64,000 nucleotides of DNA, from assembly GCA_024698925.1 (NCBI GenBank), contig JAILQO010000032.1, positions 29,442 through 93,441 of the forward strand. Reading direction: 5' to 3'. Position numbers and translations under genes: made by a program. Of the stretch, positions 20,693 through 29,653 are shown piece after piece (within the stretch, counting starts at the first letter, position 1; each line of letters begins with the position of its first letter). The DNA comes from Bacteroidaceae bacterium. Lineage in GTDB: Bacteria; Bacteroidota; Bacteroidia; Bacteroidales; Bacteroidaceae. A model generated the notes under the pieces. It worked only from the letters and a program-made list of their open reading frames with translations, had not been told where the DNA came from and searched no databases.

Positions 20693-21739
20693 TTATCTTT
20701 TTTCTTTTTCTGCTTTCAAAATCTCCACCTCTTTTTGGAGTTGGCGTAGCTGGATGGCCATGTCGGGCAAACTCTTGAGCGCGATATAAGAACGTGAGCA
20801 AGCCTTCGCATCGTAGGCTGGATAGCCCATGATGGTCTGCCCTGGCTTACGGATGCTGCCGGTAACACCAGCCTGTGCGGCAGCAATTGTGCGGTCTGGT
20901 ATCGTGAGGTGCCCTGCAACGCCTACCTGTCCTGTCATGATACACCACTCGCCAAGGATGGAGGATCCTGCAATACCTACCTGCCCACAAAGAATTGTGT
21001 GGGCGCCGATTTCGGAGTTGTGGCCAATCTGAACGAGGTTGTCAATTTTCACGTCCTGGCAAATATGTGTGATGCCCATGACAGCGCGATCGATACAACT
21101 GTTTGCTCCGATTTCAACATCATCATCAATGACAACGATGCCGATTTGTGGAATCTTTTCGTTGTGGCCGTCGTTGGGTTGGAACCCGAAACCGTCGGCA
21201 CCGATTACAGCACCTGCATGAATGATACAGCGATTCCCAATGACGCTGTCGTAGTAAATGGTCACATTCGGGTAGAGAATGCAGTCGCTACCTATTTTAA
21301 CACCGGTGCCAACGGTGCAATGGGCATAAATCTGCACGTTGTCGCCCACCACGGCATTGTCCTCGATGACAACAAATGGTCCGATATATACGTTTTGACC
21401 AATCTTGGCACTCTCGGCGATGCAGGCTTTCGGGTCGATGCCGGTACGTTTGGGCTTCATGCTTTCAACGAGCCCCATCAAACGAGCTACCGCTAAACGC
21501 GGGTCGTCCACTCGTACGAGAGTGGCTTTAACGGGTTGTGCCGGCTGAAATGAGGTTGGTACCAATACGACGGACGAACGTGTTTGATAAACGTAGGGCT
21601 CAAACTTCGGGTCGTAATAAAAGGAAAGTGCTCCTTCGATGCCCTCTTCAATCTTGGCGAATGTATTGACAATCACTGATGCGTTTCCTTCCACGGTCCC
21701 GTGGAGGTATTCGGCAATCTGTAATGCGGTGAAATCCAT
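20693..21739 (-). CDS. lpxD: UDP-3-O-(acyl)glucosamine N-acyltransferase
   Basis: LpxD adds the second acyl chain after LpxC. The N-terminal uridine-binding domain ([33 protein letters not shown]) is followed by hexapeptide repeats ([35 protein letters not shown]) with the catalytic histidine in QIGHNSEIG, and a C-terminal helix ([19 protein letters not shown]). The start at 21739 is chosen because it begins at the conserved MDFT and because a -7 promoter element lies at 21773-21780, which excludes the longer frame to 21775. It leads the envelope operon. Confidence 0.96.
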   Translation of the reverse strand: MDFTALQIAEYLHGTVEGNASVIVNTFAKIEEGIEGALSFYYDPKFEPYVYQTRSSVVLVPTSFQPAQPVKATLVRVDDPRLAVARLMGLVESMKPKRTGIDPKACIAESAKIGQNVYIGPFVVIEDNAVVGDNVQIYAHCTVGTGVKIGSDCILYPNVTIYYDSVIGNRCIIHAGAVIGADGFGFQPNDGHNEKIPQIGIVVIDDDVEIGANSCIDRAVMGITHICQDVKIDNLVQIGHNSEIGAHTILCGQVGIAGSSILGEWCIMTGQVGVAGHLTIPDRTIAAAQAGVTGSIRKPGQTIMGYPAYDAKACSRSYIALKSLPDMAIQLRQLQKEVEILKAEKEKR

Positions 21740-21772
21740 GTCGTTTGTTAACGTTCTTTTATTATTGCGGGG

Positions 21773-21780
21773 CAAAGGTA
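21773..21780 (-). promoter_or_regulatory. -7 promoter element of the lpx operon
   Basis: TACCTTTG on the minus strand matches TAnnTTTG. It is 33 bases upstream of the lpxD ATG. No exact TTTG is found at the ideal distance upstream. Confidence 0.6.
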
Positions 21781-21878
21781 CATTATTTATTGGACAAATG
21801 CTAATTTTTGTAAAGAAAAATAGCCTTCAGAGGTTCTTTTTAGGTAAAAATGACCATTTTTGTATGTTGTATATCCCG

Positions 21879-24041
21879 TTAGGCATTATTTGTTGAGCGC
21901 CTTCGAACGGAATAGACGGCAAAACCGTGTATTAATTTCTTGTGGAGGCGTAATGCCTTTGTTTCGGATGTGAGCCATCTTCCTAAATAGTTGATACTCT
22001 TGCTGCTATATTCAAACCGCGTGCGTCGGTGAATCTCGCTCGCCATCTCGCTGACGCTCAGCCATTGTGTACTGCCATCATCTATGATCGTCGGTTCGTA
22101 GACTTCCATGAAACGGTTTACTTCTGGACGTAGGTTTGCAAAGCGTGCATTGTGTGCTTCAATCAGTCGTATTTCATCCAATGTGAAATAGCTACGATGT
22201 AAATGGCGGTAAAGCTCCTGATGTGCTTGACTGTAGAGTGCTGCGTACGGCATGTCGCTTTGTGTGTCGATGTACTGCCCGTCGTTGATTTCCGCTGCGA
22301 TGAATCGACGACTGCTACTGGGGTTGTTGAGAATATCGCCTACGCTGGTTGTGGCAATGAATGATGCCACGCGCGGCAGATCGACAAGAGCTGTTCCATA
22401 GGGGCGACGTCCTTTGAAACTGCTTCTCAGTAGGATCCCTTTGAGAAATTCTTGTTGGATTCTTTCGCTAATTTGATAAAAATCGTTTAAGTTGATGAGC
22501 AGGCTGGTTGTCAGCATACGCTCCATTTCCTGCTTGTTGGAGAAATCCACGAGCTCGCGATAACCTATTCTCCTTAATTTTGGTGGGAGAATAAGCTGCC
22601 CGAATGTGCTCTTTCCGCATCCTTGTGGACCAATGAGCAGTGGCACGATGGCATTGTCGTGCATCTGATTGAATCCTGCCCATTGTGCTACCATTCCGAG
22701 AAACCACGTGTGAAACCAATCGCGCCAGTGTGGGTTGTCGCTGGGGACGCGGTCGGCGAGCGCGCCGATATAATCTGTTTTCCCGTCCCATTCCATGCTA
22801 ACTTCATTGAGGTAGGCGCGGGCAGCGTTGTAGCTTCTAACACGCGTTGAACCAAGGAAACGTTTGATGTCACGGTCGTAAACCTCGATGCCGTTTTCCA
22901 TAGCTTCTTGGATCATCGTGTTCATGATGCGCGTGTCTAATGGCGTAAAGTCGAATGAGCTCGAATGATTCGGCCGGTATTCCACGCCATTAGCGAGCTC
23001 GTTAAAGCGTAGGTCATAACGCTCGTTCAGGAATGCTTGTAGTTCCATGGTCAGTTCCTGCATGCTGCGACGTGTTGGCGGATTCTTGCGAGGCTGTGAG
23101 AGATAGGCACTTTCAATGATGGTGTGTCCGTGCTCTTCAGTGTCGATATGGTTACGGATCCAACGTTTGCTTTGTTCGAAAGTTTCGTATATTGGAATGC
23201 CGAGTTTTGCGCAGTTTTGTGCAATGATAGCAAGCTGCTCCTCGTAGCTCAATGTCTCCTCGTTGTTGCTTAACACCTCTGCATCGCTGTCGGCTTGTCC
23301 TTCTATGGCTTCGCGCATTTGTCGCACTGCAAGAGCAAATTGCATACTGTAGCGTCTTCTTTTGTCTGCGCCTGGCTTGATAGCGTTTCGTGCATATTCT
23401 TGCGCGCGCTCCTCAGCGACAAGCAGTTCGCCTGCAAGCTCATTGCTGTCTATGGTGATTGGGGCTGCCTGTGGGGCATGGTATGCTTCTGGATCCCAAG
23501 TCAACCGGAACATGTCGTGTGGCGTAGCCTGTTTATTACGTAGAGGCTGCCCAAGGAATGTGGCATACACCTTCGCGCTCATCTCATAAAGATGCCTATG
23601 GAAGATATTTATTAGGGATACTTCGCTGGGTAACGTGCCGTCAGTGAGTGTGCCGCGTACCATAATCTTTACACTACGACCGCTGGCGCCAACGAACGCG
23701 GCCAGCGTCGTTGGCCATGCTGCTGCGCGGCGCTTGACGTCATTGGCTTCATTGGCGTTATTCAGATTCTGTACCTCGAGAAGTACAACACCGTTATATG
23801 ATGTGGTAAAACGTCCGTTGGGCTTCTTGAGTGAGTCTAAGCCTGGACAGATACGTGGCAAGTCTTCGATGAGGTGCCAATGAGAGGACGGTAGAAGCGT
23901 AGGGAGTTCCTCCCGAAGTGCTTCTACCGTCTCTTTCAACCTTGCATCATCCCTGATGCGAGCCATTAACGGCTCCATACCCAATGAGCTGACACGCTCT
24001 CTCTTACTCCTTATCGTCTTATTATAGAGGGTGACGTTCAT
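21879..24041 (-). CDS. VirE/VapE-family primase-helicase-like P-loop protein
   Basis: The 720-residue protein has a BT4734-like N-terminal domain (roughly residues 40-150: NGRFTTSYNGVVLLEVQNL, KRRAAAWPTTLAAFVGASG), a middle linker, and a VirE-type P-loop ATPase with Walker A GPQGCGKSTFGQL near residue 470 and an ISERIQQEFLKGILLRSSF block. A C-terminal winged-helix-like segment follows (SVSEMASEIHRRTRFEYSS). Such proteins occur in mobile elements of Bacteroidota and as single chromosomal genes. No integrase, relaxase or phage gene is nearby, so this is likely a domesticated or stranded gene. The start at 24041 is set by a full promoter just upstream. It probably acts on DNA; the role is unknown. 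Confidence 0.85.
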   Translation of the reverse strand: MNVTLYNKTIRSKRERVSSLGMEPLMARIRDDARLKETVEALREELPTLLPSSHWHLIEDLPRICPGLDSLKKPNGRFTTSYNGVVLLEVQNLNNANEANDVKRRAAAWPTTLAAFVGASGRSVKIMVRGTLTDGTLPSEVSLINIFHRHLYEMSAKVYATFLGQPLRNKQATPHDMFRLTWDPEAYHAPQAAPITIDSNELAGELLVAEERAQEYARNAIKPGADKRRRYSMQFALAVRQMREAIEGQADSDAEVLSNNEETLSYEEQLAIIAQNCAKLGIPIYETFEQSKRWIRNHIDTEEHGHTIIESAYLSQPRKNPPTRRSMQELTMELQAFLNERYDLRFNELANGVEYRPNHSSSFDFTPLDTRIMNTMIQEAMENGIEVYDRDIKRFLGSTRVRSYNAARAYLNEVSMEWDGKTDYIGALADRVPSDNPHWRDWFHTWFLGMVAQWAGFNQMHDNAIVPLLIGPQGCGKSTFGQLILPPKLRRIGYRELVDFSNKQEMERMLTTSLLINLNDFYQISERIQQEFLKGILLRSSFKGRRPYGTALVDLPRVASFIATTSVGDILNNPSSSRRFIAAEINDGQYIDTQSDMPYAALYSQAHQELYRHLHRSYFTLDEIRLIEAHNARFANLRPEVNRFMEVYEPTIIDDGSTQWLSVSEMASEIHRRTRFEYSSKSINYLGRWLTSETKALRLHKKLIHGFAVYSVRRRSTNNA

Positions 24042-24062
24042 AACCCTTACTCTTTTCTGTTG

Positions 24063-24094
24063 CAAAGGTATGAGTTTTTTTTGATCCCACCAAA
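24063..24094 (-). promoter_or_regulatory. Promoter of the VirE/VapE-like gene
   Basis: On the minus strand TTTG (24091-24094) is followed after 20 bases by TACCTTTG (24063-24070). Both boxes and the spacing fit the Bacteroidota promoter. The start ATG at 24041 is only about 20 bases downstream, so the leader is very short. Confidence 0.85.
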
Positions 24095-24344
24095 TAAAAT
24101 GTTCAAAAAATGCGCGAAATAAGGTAAAATATTAGAACTTTGTTTGTATTTTCGTGATATATTGTTTATTTCAACACCTAAATTAAGATAAAGTCCACCC
24201 AGTTAAATATTTAAATATTAAGATAATAACCTATTTTAGGTGGACAGTTGTTAATATTTTCATTTACTCTTCAATTTTTTGATTCAAAATTGTCTTAGGA
24301 AATATGGTCGTTTTTCCCGAGAATTCTGGTTTGTTTACCAGGGA
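24095..24344. other. AT-rich intergenic stretch with nested inverted repeats
   Basis: No gene is seen. CACCTAAA (24175-24182) faces TTTAGGTG (24235-24242), and GTCCACC (24193-24199) faces GGTGGAC (24239-24245); between them lies the perfect 14-base palindrome AATATTTAAATATT. The block is about 130 bases upstream of the promoter of the VirE/VapE-like gene and could be an operator or a replication-type site; this is inference only. Confidence 0.4.
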
Positions 24345-24389
24345 AAAACAAAAATCCTCCGGAAGCGTGGTTGTATGCTTCCGGAGGAT
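24345..24389 (-). terminator. Strong intrinsic terminator after pyrF
   Basis: A perfect 13-bp stem, ATCCTCCGGAAGC with GCTTCCGGAGGAT, and a 10-base loop is followed on the minus strand by TTTTTGTTTTT. It lies 20 bases after the pyrF stop and ends the prfA-pyrF unit. Confidence 0.93.
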
Positions 24390-24409
24390 GAAACGTATGC
24401 TTACTGGTC

Positions 24410-25354
24410 TTAAAGTCCTTTTTCGTGTAGGATTTTGGCCATTTGTTGTTGTACTTCCTGAGCCTTGTGCGCGGCTACTTCGGCGAAACGTTCGCTTGTA
24501 TCGGCGTAGATGATAGCGCGGGAACTATTGACAATGAGGCCGCAGTGGTCGTTCCATCCGTATTTGCAGACCTCTTCAAGGCTACCTCCTTGGGCACCGA
24601 TGCCAGGGACAAGTAGGAAATGATCCGGGGCAAGACGGCGGATATTAGCAAAGGCGCTGCCTTGTGTGGCGCCTACGACGTACATGAGAAGACCCTCTCC
24701 TTGTTGCACTCCATTAGGGTGGGGGACTATTGTCGTGTTAGCTACATTTTGTGCAAGATAGTTCTTGACCCATTCTTGGCTGCGCAGAATCACGCGCTCA
24801 AACAGCTGCATGGATTCCTCTGTTTGTTCGTTTCCCTCTTTCGCGGGAGAGATGACATGGAGGGTCTGGAAGTCATGACTACCTTTGTTGCTGGTCAACG
24901 CCAGAAGGATGACCCATTTGCCTTCGTAACCAAGGAAGGGTGTTACAGAGTCTTCGCCCATGTATGGGGCGACAGTTACTGCATCGACGTCAATCTCTTC
25001 AAAGAATGTGCGGGCGTAAAGGGCGCTGGTATTGCCAATATCGCCACGTTTGGCATCAGCAATAATAAATTGGTCTGGGTAATTCTCGCGGATATACTTC
25101 ACGGTTTTCTCAAAGGCAATCCATCCTTTTACGCCGTGTGCCTCATAGAAAGCTAGGTTCGGCTTGAAGGCGATGCAGTAAGGTGCCGTGGCATCGATGA
25201 TGGCCTTGTTGAACTCAAAGATGGCATCGAAACCCTCTTCGGCTTTTTCCTTCTCGATGAGGAACTGTGGCACCTTTTTCAGGTCGGTGTCCAATCCTAC
25301 ACACAGGAAGCTTTGCTTCCGCTTGATATTCTCAAATAGTTGTTCTCTTGTCAT
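24410..25354 (-). CDS. pyrF: Orotidine 5'-phosphate decarboxylase (long, group 2 type)
   Basis: PyrF makes UMP from OMP, the last step of de novo pyrimidine synthesis. Visible are [14 protein letters not shown] at the start, the substrate-binding [10 protein letters not shown], the catalytic Lys/Asp motif [10 protein letters not shown] near residue 103, and [10 protein letters not shown] and [11 protein letters not shown] for phosphate binding. At 314 residues it belongs to the longer PyrF group. It follows prfA by 25 bases with no promoter between them, so the two are probably co-transcribed. Confidence 0.96.
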   Translation of the reverse strand: MTREQLFENIKRKQSFLCVGLDTDLKKVPQFLIEKEKAEEGFDAIFEFNKAIIDATAPYCIAFKPNLAFYEAHGVKGWIAFEKTVKYIRENYPDQFIIADAKRGDIGNTSALYARTFFEEIDVDAVTVAPYMGEDSVTPFLGYEGKWVILLALTSNKGSHDFQTLHVISPAKEGNEQTEESMQLFERVILRSQEWVKNYLAQNVANTTIVPHPNGVQQGEGLLMYVVGATQGSAFANIRRLAPDHFLLVPGIGAQGGSLEEVCKYGWNDHCGLIVNSSRAIIYADTSERFAEVAAHKAQEVQQQMAKILHEKGL

Positions 25355-25379
25355 AATTTATAAATCATTGATGAAGAGA

Positions 25380-26495
25380 TTAAAGGGCTGATTCCTTCAA
25401 TCTCTCTGCGTTCTCTGCAACGATGAGGCGATCGATACATTCTTGAATATCGCCATCCATGAATGCCGCGAGGTTGTAGATGGTGTAGCCAATGCGGTGA
25501 TCGGTGATGCGCCCTTGCGGATAGTTGTAGGTGCGGATCTTAGCGGAACGGTCACCCGTACTGACCATCGTCTTACGGCGACTGGCGATGTCATCGATAT
25601 ACTTTTGGTGCTCCTTATCATATATAAATGTACGCAAGCGCGCGAGCGCGCGTTCCTTATTCTTAGGTTGGTCGCGTGTTTCAGTACATTCAATGAGGAT
25701 TTCCTCAGTCTCACCGGTGACGGGGTTCGTCCACATATATCTGGCGCGCACGCCCGATTCTACCTTGTTCACGTTCTGTCCACCCGCGCCCTGGCTTCGG
25801 AAGGTATCCCACTTGATGGCACCCTCGTTGATTTCCACATCGAACTCCTCGGCCTCAGGCAATACTGCGACGGTGGCTGCGCTGGTATGTACGCGTCCTT
25901 GTGTCTCCGTGGCAGGCACGCGTTGGACGCGATGTACGCCGCTTTCATATTTCAATGTGCCGTACACTTTTTCGCCTGTGACGCTGAAAATGATTTCTTT
26001 ATATCCGCCAGCTGCGCCTTCCGTGAAACTACTGATGGCAATTTTCCAGCCTTTCGTCTCACAGTATTTGGAGTACATGCGGAAGAGGTCGCCAGCGAAG
26101 AGGGCGGCCTCATCGCCACCAGTTCCGCCGCGAATCTCCATGATGACATTCTTGTCATCTTCGGGATCGGCGGGGATGAGTAGCAGTTTGATGTCTTCTT
26201 CCAGTTGTGGAATACGTTCCTGCGCCGCATTGAGCTCCTCGCGTGCCATTTCCTTGATATCGGGATCGTCTTCGCTGGCGAGCATTTCCTTAGCCTCTTC
26301 AATTGTGGTAAGGGCCTGCACATATTCGCGGCGTTTCTTGACGATGGCACCCAGGTCTTTGTATTCCTTCGTTAGCTTGACATAGCGCCGTTGGTCAGCG
26401 ATGACTGCGGGGTCGGTAATGAGCGTTCCTACTTCCTCGTAGCGGCTCACTAAACCTTCAAGTCTGTCTAACAGTTCGTTGTTTTCTATAGCCAT
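25380..26495 (-). CDS. prfA: Peptide chain release factor 1
   Basis: RF1 reads UAA and UAG and releases the finished peptide at the ribosome. The catalytic GGQ is in FRSQGAGGQNVNKVESGVRA near residue 235. The N-terminal coiled region (LLDRLEGLVSRYEEVG) and the C-terminal TYNYPQGRITDHRIGYT are typical. The start at 26495 (MAIENNELLDRLE) gives 371 residues and leaves a 22-base leader to the promoter; the longer frame to 26594 runs through that promoter and is rejected. Confidence 0.96.
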   Translation of the reverse strand: MAIENNELLDRLEGLVSRYEEVGTLITDPAVIADQRRYVKLTKEYKDLGAIVKKRREYVQALTTIEEAKEMLASEDDPDIKEMAREELNAAQERIPQLEEDIKLLLIPADPEDDKNVIMEIRGGTGGDEAALFAGDLFRMYSKYCETKGWKIAISSFTEGAAGGYKEIIFSVTGEKVYGTLKYESGVHRVQRVPATETQGRVHTSAATVAVLPEAEEFDVEINEGAIKWDTFRSQGAGGQNVNKVESGVRARYMWTNPVTGETEEILIECTETRDQPKNKERALARLRTFIYDKEHQKYIDDIASRRKTMVSTGDRSAKIRTYNYPQGRITDHRIGYTIYNLAAFMDGDIQECIDRLIVAENAERLKESAL

Positions 26496-26517
26496 ATCAT
26501 GTTTTTTAATTTGCGTG

Positions 26518-26548
26518 CAAAGGTAAATACTTTCTGCCAATCGGCAAA
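26518..26548 (-). promoter_or_regulatory. Promoter of prfA-pyrF
   Basis: TTTG at 26545-26548, 19 bases, then TACCTTTG at 26518-26525 on the minus strand: a full Bacteroidota promoter just before prfA. Confidence 0.87.
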
Positions 26549-26633
26549 ACAAAACGTCATAATCGCATGCAATAACCTGAAAAAACTGCACCAAACCGGT
26601 AAATACATGATGGGAACCGTCAAAGAAATACGA

Positions 26634-26663
26634 AATCGGCCTCGCCTAATAGCGGGGCCGATT
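26634..26663 (-). terminator. Probable terminator after the tRNA gene
   Basis: AATCGGCC and GGCCGATT form an eight-bp stem with further CGC/GCG pairing inside. The downstream T-run on the minus strand is weak (TTCGTATTTCTTT), so termination efficiency is uncertain. Confidence 0.6.
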
Positions 26664-26671
26664 CCGTATTC

Positions 26672-26749
26672 TGGTAGGAACGATCGGGCTCGAACCGATG
26701 ACCTCTTCAATGTGACTGAAGCGCTCTGAACCAACTGAGCTACGCTCCT
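26672..26749 (-). tRNA. tRNA-Val (anticodon CAC), CCA encoded
   Basis: The minus strand folds into a full cloverleaf: acceptor AGGAGCG/CGTTCCT with one G-T pair, D arm GCTC...GAGC, anticodon arm CTTCA-GTCACAT-TGAAG, T arm ATCGG-TTCGAGC-CCGAT, discriminator A, then encoded CCA. The anticodon at positions 34-36 of the loop is CAC, which reads GTG (valine). Position 32 is G, which is less usual. Identity rests on the anticodon only. Confidence 0.93.
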
Positions 26750-26768
26750 ATCCTCTGTTTTGCGGCTG

Positions 26769-26799
26769 CAAAGGTACTGCTTTCTTTCGAAACAGCCAA
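26769..26799 (-). promoter_or_regulatory. Promoter of the tRNA-Val gene
   Basis: TACCTTTG (26769-26776) on the minus strand lies 19 bases after TTGG (26796-26799), close to the TTTG box. The -7 box ends 20 bases before the tRNA. Confidence 0.7.
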
Positions 26800-26851
26800 C
26801 GAAAACCGCAAATAATTTCGAATTGACGTGAATATTAGTCTTATTTATCCG

Positions 26852-28018
26852 TCAATAGTTGAACTCTCCAAACTCGCTGCGGATGGTTAGGCTCTTCGGT
26901 CCTTCTTCGATGTGCCCGATGACTTGAGCATCAATGTTGAAGTTCTTGCTGATGGCAATGACTTTCTCAGCATCCTCGGGACTGACATAGACTTCCAGAC
27001 GATGGCCGCAGTTGAAGACCTTGTACATCTCGCTCCAGTCAGCACCACTTTCCTCGACGATGATGCGGAAGAGGGGCGGGACAGGGAACATGTTGTCCTT
27101 GATGACGCGGCAGTTCTCACCTACGAAATGCAACACTTTTGTCTGGGCACCACCCGTGCAATGCACCATACCGTGAATACGTGGGCGCAGCTCATCTAGC
27201 AGCCGACGAACGACTGGGGCGTAGGTGCGGGTCGGGGATAATACAAGTTTTCCTATATTGGCACCGGCGGCACCCATATCGGTTAATTTGTATTTACCGC
27301 TATAAACCAACTCTTCAGGAACCGCTTTGTCGTAGGTCTCGGGATATTTCTCGGCAATGTATTTACTGAAGACGTCGTGGCGTGCGGACGTAAGGCCGTT
27401 GCTGCCCATGCCGCCGTTATATTCCTTTTCATACGTGGCCTGCCCGAAACTGGCCAAGCCTACGATGACATCACCCGGACGGATGTTGGCGTTGTTGATG
27501 ACATCGCTGCGCTTCATGCGACAAGTGACGGTGCTATCAACGATGATTGTGCGGACCAGATCGCCTACGTCTGCAGTCTCGCCGCCCGTTCCGTAGATGC
27601 CAATGCCCATCTCACGCAACTCCGCCATCAGCTCATCGGTGCCATTGATGATGGCAGAGATGACCTCGCCGGGGATGAGCATTTTGTTGCGTCCGATGGT
27701 GCTGCTGACGAGGATGTTGTCCACGGCACCTACGCAGAGCAGGTCATCAGTGTTCATGATGAGTGCGTCCTGTGCAATGCCTTTCCACACACTGAGATCG
27801 CCCGTCTCGCGCCAGTAGGCGTATGCCAGGCTGGATTTGGTGCCGGCGCCGTCGGCGTGCATGATATTACAGTACTCCGGATCGCCGCCGAGGATGTCTG
27901 GGATAATCTTACAGAAGGCCTGAGGGAAGATACCTTTATCAATGTTCTTGATAGCGGCGTGTACGTCCTCTTTGGCGGCAGAGACGCCGCGGGCCATATA
28001 ACGTTGCTTGCTGTCCAT
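26852..28018 (-). CDS. purM: AIR synthase (phosphoribosylformylglycinamidine cyclo-ligase)
   Basis: PurM closes the imidazole ring in purine synthesis. The family marks are DGAGTKSSLAYAYW (ATP/substrate loop), QDALIMNTDDLLCVGA, YGTGGETADVGD and GMVHCTGGAQTKVLHF. At 388 residues it is slightly long, as usual in Bacteroidota. Its ATG shares one base with the lemA stop (TAATG), so it is read from the same transcript as lemA and the TPM-domain gene; purC lies further up the same gene series. Confidence 0.94.
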   Translation of the reverse strand: MDSKQRYMARGVSAAKEDVHAAIKNIDKGIFPQAFCKIIPDILGGDPEYCNIMHADGAGTKSSLAYAYWRETGDLSVWKGIAQDALIMNTDDLLCVGAVDNILVSSTIGRNKMLIPGEVISAIINGTDELMAELREMGIGIYGTGGETADVGDLVRTIIVDSTVTCRMKRSDVINNANIRPGDVIVGLASFGQATYEKEYNGGMGSNGLTSARHDVFSKYIAEKYPETYDKAVPEELVYSGKYKLTDMGAAGANIGKLVLSPTRTYAPVVRRLLDELRPRIHGMVHCTGGAQTKVLHFVGENCRVIKDNMFPVPPLFRIIVEESGADWSEMYKVFNCGHRLEVYVSPEDAEKVIAISKNFNIDAQVIGHIEEGPKSLTIRSEFGEFNY

Positions 28019-28596
28019 TAGAATTCTACTGTGGGTGCCTTCTCAGCTCCAGCTTCCGCTGCAAATGGGGATTTCTTCTCGAAGCCGAAGATCATGGCCC
28101 AGATATTATTGGGGAAGCGGCGGACGCTGACGTTGTACGTCTGAACGGCTTCGTTGTAGATGCGGCGTGCTTCAGCGATGCGGTTCTCCGTGCCTTCCAA
28201 CTGAGCCTGCAGTTCACTGAACTGTTCATTGGCCTTCAAGTCGGGATAGTTCTCAGAGATGGCGAGCAGGCGACCGAGGGCCTGACTCACTTCGCCTTGT
28301 GCGGCCTGATATTCTGCCAGCTTCTCGGGCGTGAGCTCGTCGGCATTGAGTGTGATTTGTGTGGCTCTGCTGCGTGCTGCAACGACCGCCTCTAATGTCT
28401 CACTCTCGTGAGCGGCATAGCCTTTGACCGTGCTGACGAGGTTCGGGATAAGGTCTGCGCGACGTTGATACTGCGTCTGGACGTCTGCCCACTTCTGTTC
28501 CACGGTTTCTTCCTGCTCAACGAGCTTGTTGTAGGTGCAACTGGTGAAAGTCATTGTTGCCAGGATGGCTACCAAAATTGATTTCAATGTCTTCAT
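28018..28596 (-). CDS. lemA: LemA family lipoprotein
   Basis: The 192-residue protein has a signal ending FTSC (Cys20, a likely lipoprotein) and then the LemA helical core: YNKLVEQEETVEQKWADVQ, QRRADLIPNLVSTVKGYA, and the tail TYNVSVRRFPNNIWAMIFGF. LemA proteins are membrane proteins of unclear function, often next to TPM-domain proteins as here. The stop overlaps the purM start by one base. Confidence 0.93.
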   Translation of the reverse strand: MKTLKSILVAILATMTFTSCTYNKLVEQEETVEQKWADVQTQYQRRADLIPNLVSTVKGYAAHESETLEAVVAARSRATQITLNADELTPEKLAEYQAAQGEVSQALGRLLAISENYPDLKANEQFSELQAQLEGTENRIAEARRIYNEAVQTYNVSVRRFPNNIWAMIFGFEKKSPFAAEAGAEKAPTVEF

Positions 28597-28625
28597 AATT
28601 GTATGGTTTTGTTGATTATTGATTG

Positions 28626-28661
28626 CTTATGGGGCTCATGGGGCCAATGGGGCTTATGGGA
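28626..28661 (-). repeat. 9-base repeat array between the TPM-domain gene and lemA
   Basis: On the minus strand the array runs as TCCCATAAG, CCCCATTGG, CCCCATGAG, CCCCATAAG. It is one of six such arrays in the window and is in sense orientation, directly after a stop codon. Confidence 0.8.
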
Positions 28662-28671
28662 CATTGGTCTA

Positions 28672-29592
28672 TTAGAACCTGCCTCCGGCACCGCCACCTC
28701 CAAAGGAGCCGCCTCCGAAGTGGCCACCGAAATGGCCTCCGCTGAATCCTCCACCGCCATGGAAGAATGTGCTGCCCAGGATACCGCCGGCTGCTGCCGC
28801 GCCACCATTGTGATGCATATCTTCATCCCAATGTATCTCTTTGGTGAAATGACAATGTGTACAGCGGTAGGTGTCGTGGTGGGTACGTTTGCCTAATAGA
28901 TGGTTGGTTGTTGTGCGTCGGCTGATGCGCTTCATCTTATACTGATGACAGCTGGGGCAGTAGCTCTTCTTGCGCCGATCAAAGAGGATGGCCAGGAGAA
29001 TGATCAGTATGCCGAGAACTGACAAGAGGCTGAAGACAAAGTTGGAGATGGAATCCCCGATATGATCGAAATCCGAGGGACCCACGAGCGAGTCGTCACC
29101 ATCGACATATTTCGTGATGGCACGTACGGCGTTGAGCATCGCCTCGTCCCAGTCTCCTTCACGCAGAGCCGGTAGCATCTGACGGTTCTCGATGCGTTTG
29201 CAGATGGCATCGGGGAGGGTGCCTTCAAGTCCACGGCCTGTGAGTATATAGTAGGCACGGTCGCCAGTGGAAAGTAGGATGATGAGTCCGGTGTTCTGCT
29301 CTTTCGAGCCGATGCCGTACTTACGTCCCAGCGCCATGCAGAAGTTATAAGCGTCGCCTCCCTCAACGTGCTCCACCACGGCGAGTACCGTCTGCACGCC
29401 ATGCGCTGTCTCCATTTGTCCCAGCCAAAGGTTGAGGCTGTCCACCGCCGTCTGTGACAGGATGCCGTCAGGATTGCTGACATACTGCGTCTTGTCCTCT
29501 AGGTAGGGGATGGGCAGGTTGTCTGGCGTGTAGGTGGCGGCCATGGAGATGGTCGCTATGAGGATGAATATGTAGAATACTATTTTTCTCAT
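28672..29592 (-). CDS. TPM-domain membrane protein with zinc ribbon and glycine-rich tail
   Basis: Signal MRKIVFYIFILIATISMAA, then a TPM domain (about residues 25-165: YVSNPDGILSQTAVDSLN, LGRKYGIGSKEQNTGLIILL, ILTGRGLEGTLPD), a membrane segment (FVFSLLSVLGILIILLAIL), a four-cysteine zinc ribbon (CPSC...CTHC) and a C-terminal glycine/histidine-rich tail. TPM proteins have been tied to photosystem repair, phosphatase activity and membrane protein upkeep; the role here is not known. I prefer ATG 29592, since the frame to 29688 overlaps aroE and lacks a signal at its start. It pairs with lemA. Confidence 0.88.
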   Translation of the reverse strand: MRKIVFYIFILIATISMAATYTPDNLPIPYLEDKTQYVSNPDGILSQTAVDSLNLWLGQMETAHGVQTVLAVVEHVEGGDAYNFCMALGRKYGIGSKEQNTGLIILLSTGDRAYYILTGRGLEGTLPDAICKRIENRQMLPALREGDWDEAMLNAVRAITKYVDGDDSLVGPSDFDHIGDSISNFVFSLLSVLGILIILLAILFDRRKKSYCPSCHQYKMKRISRRTTTNHLLGKRTHHDTYRCTHCHFTKEIHWDEDMHHNGGAAAAGGILGSTFFHGGGGFSGGHFGGHFGGGSFGGGGAGGRF

Positions 29593-29653
29593 ACTGGTCA
29601 TTTTCCCCTTGATGGTGATCATCGGGAAATAGTAACCCAATCGCACTATATTT

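Noticed and set aside
26672..26749. tRNA on the plus strand with anticodon GTG
   Set aside because: Only the minus strand gives proper D and T arms and an encoded CCA end; the plus-strand reading has no T-loop consensus.
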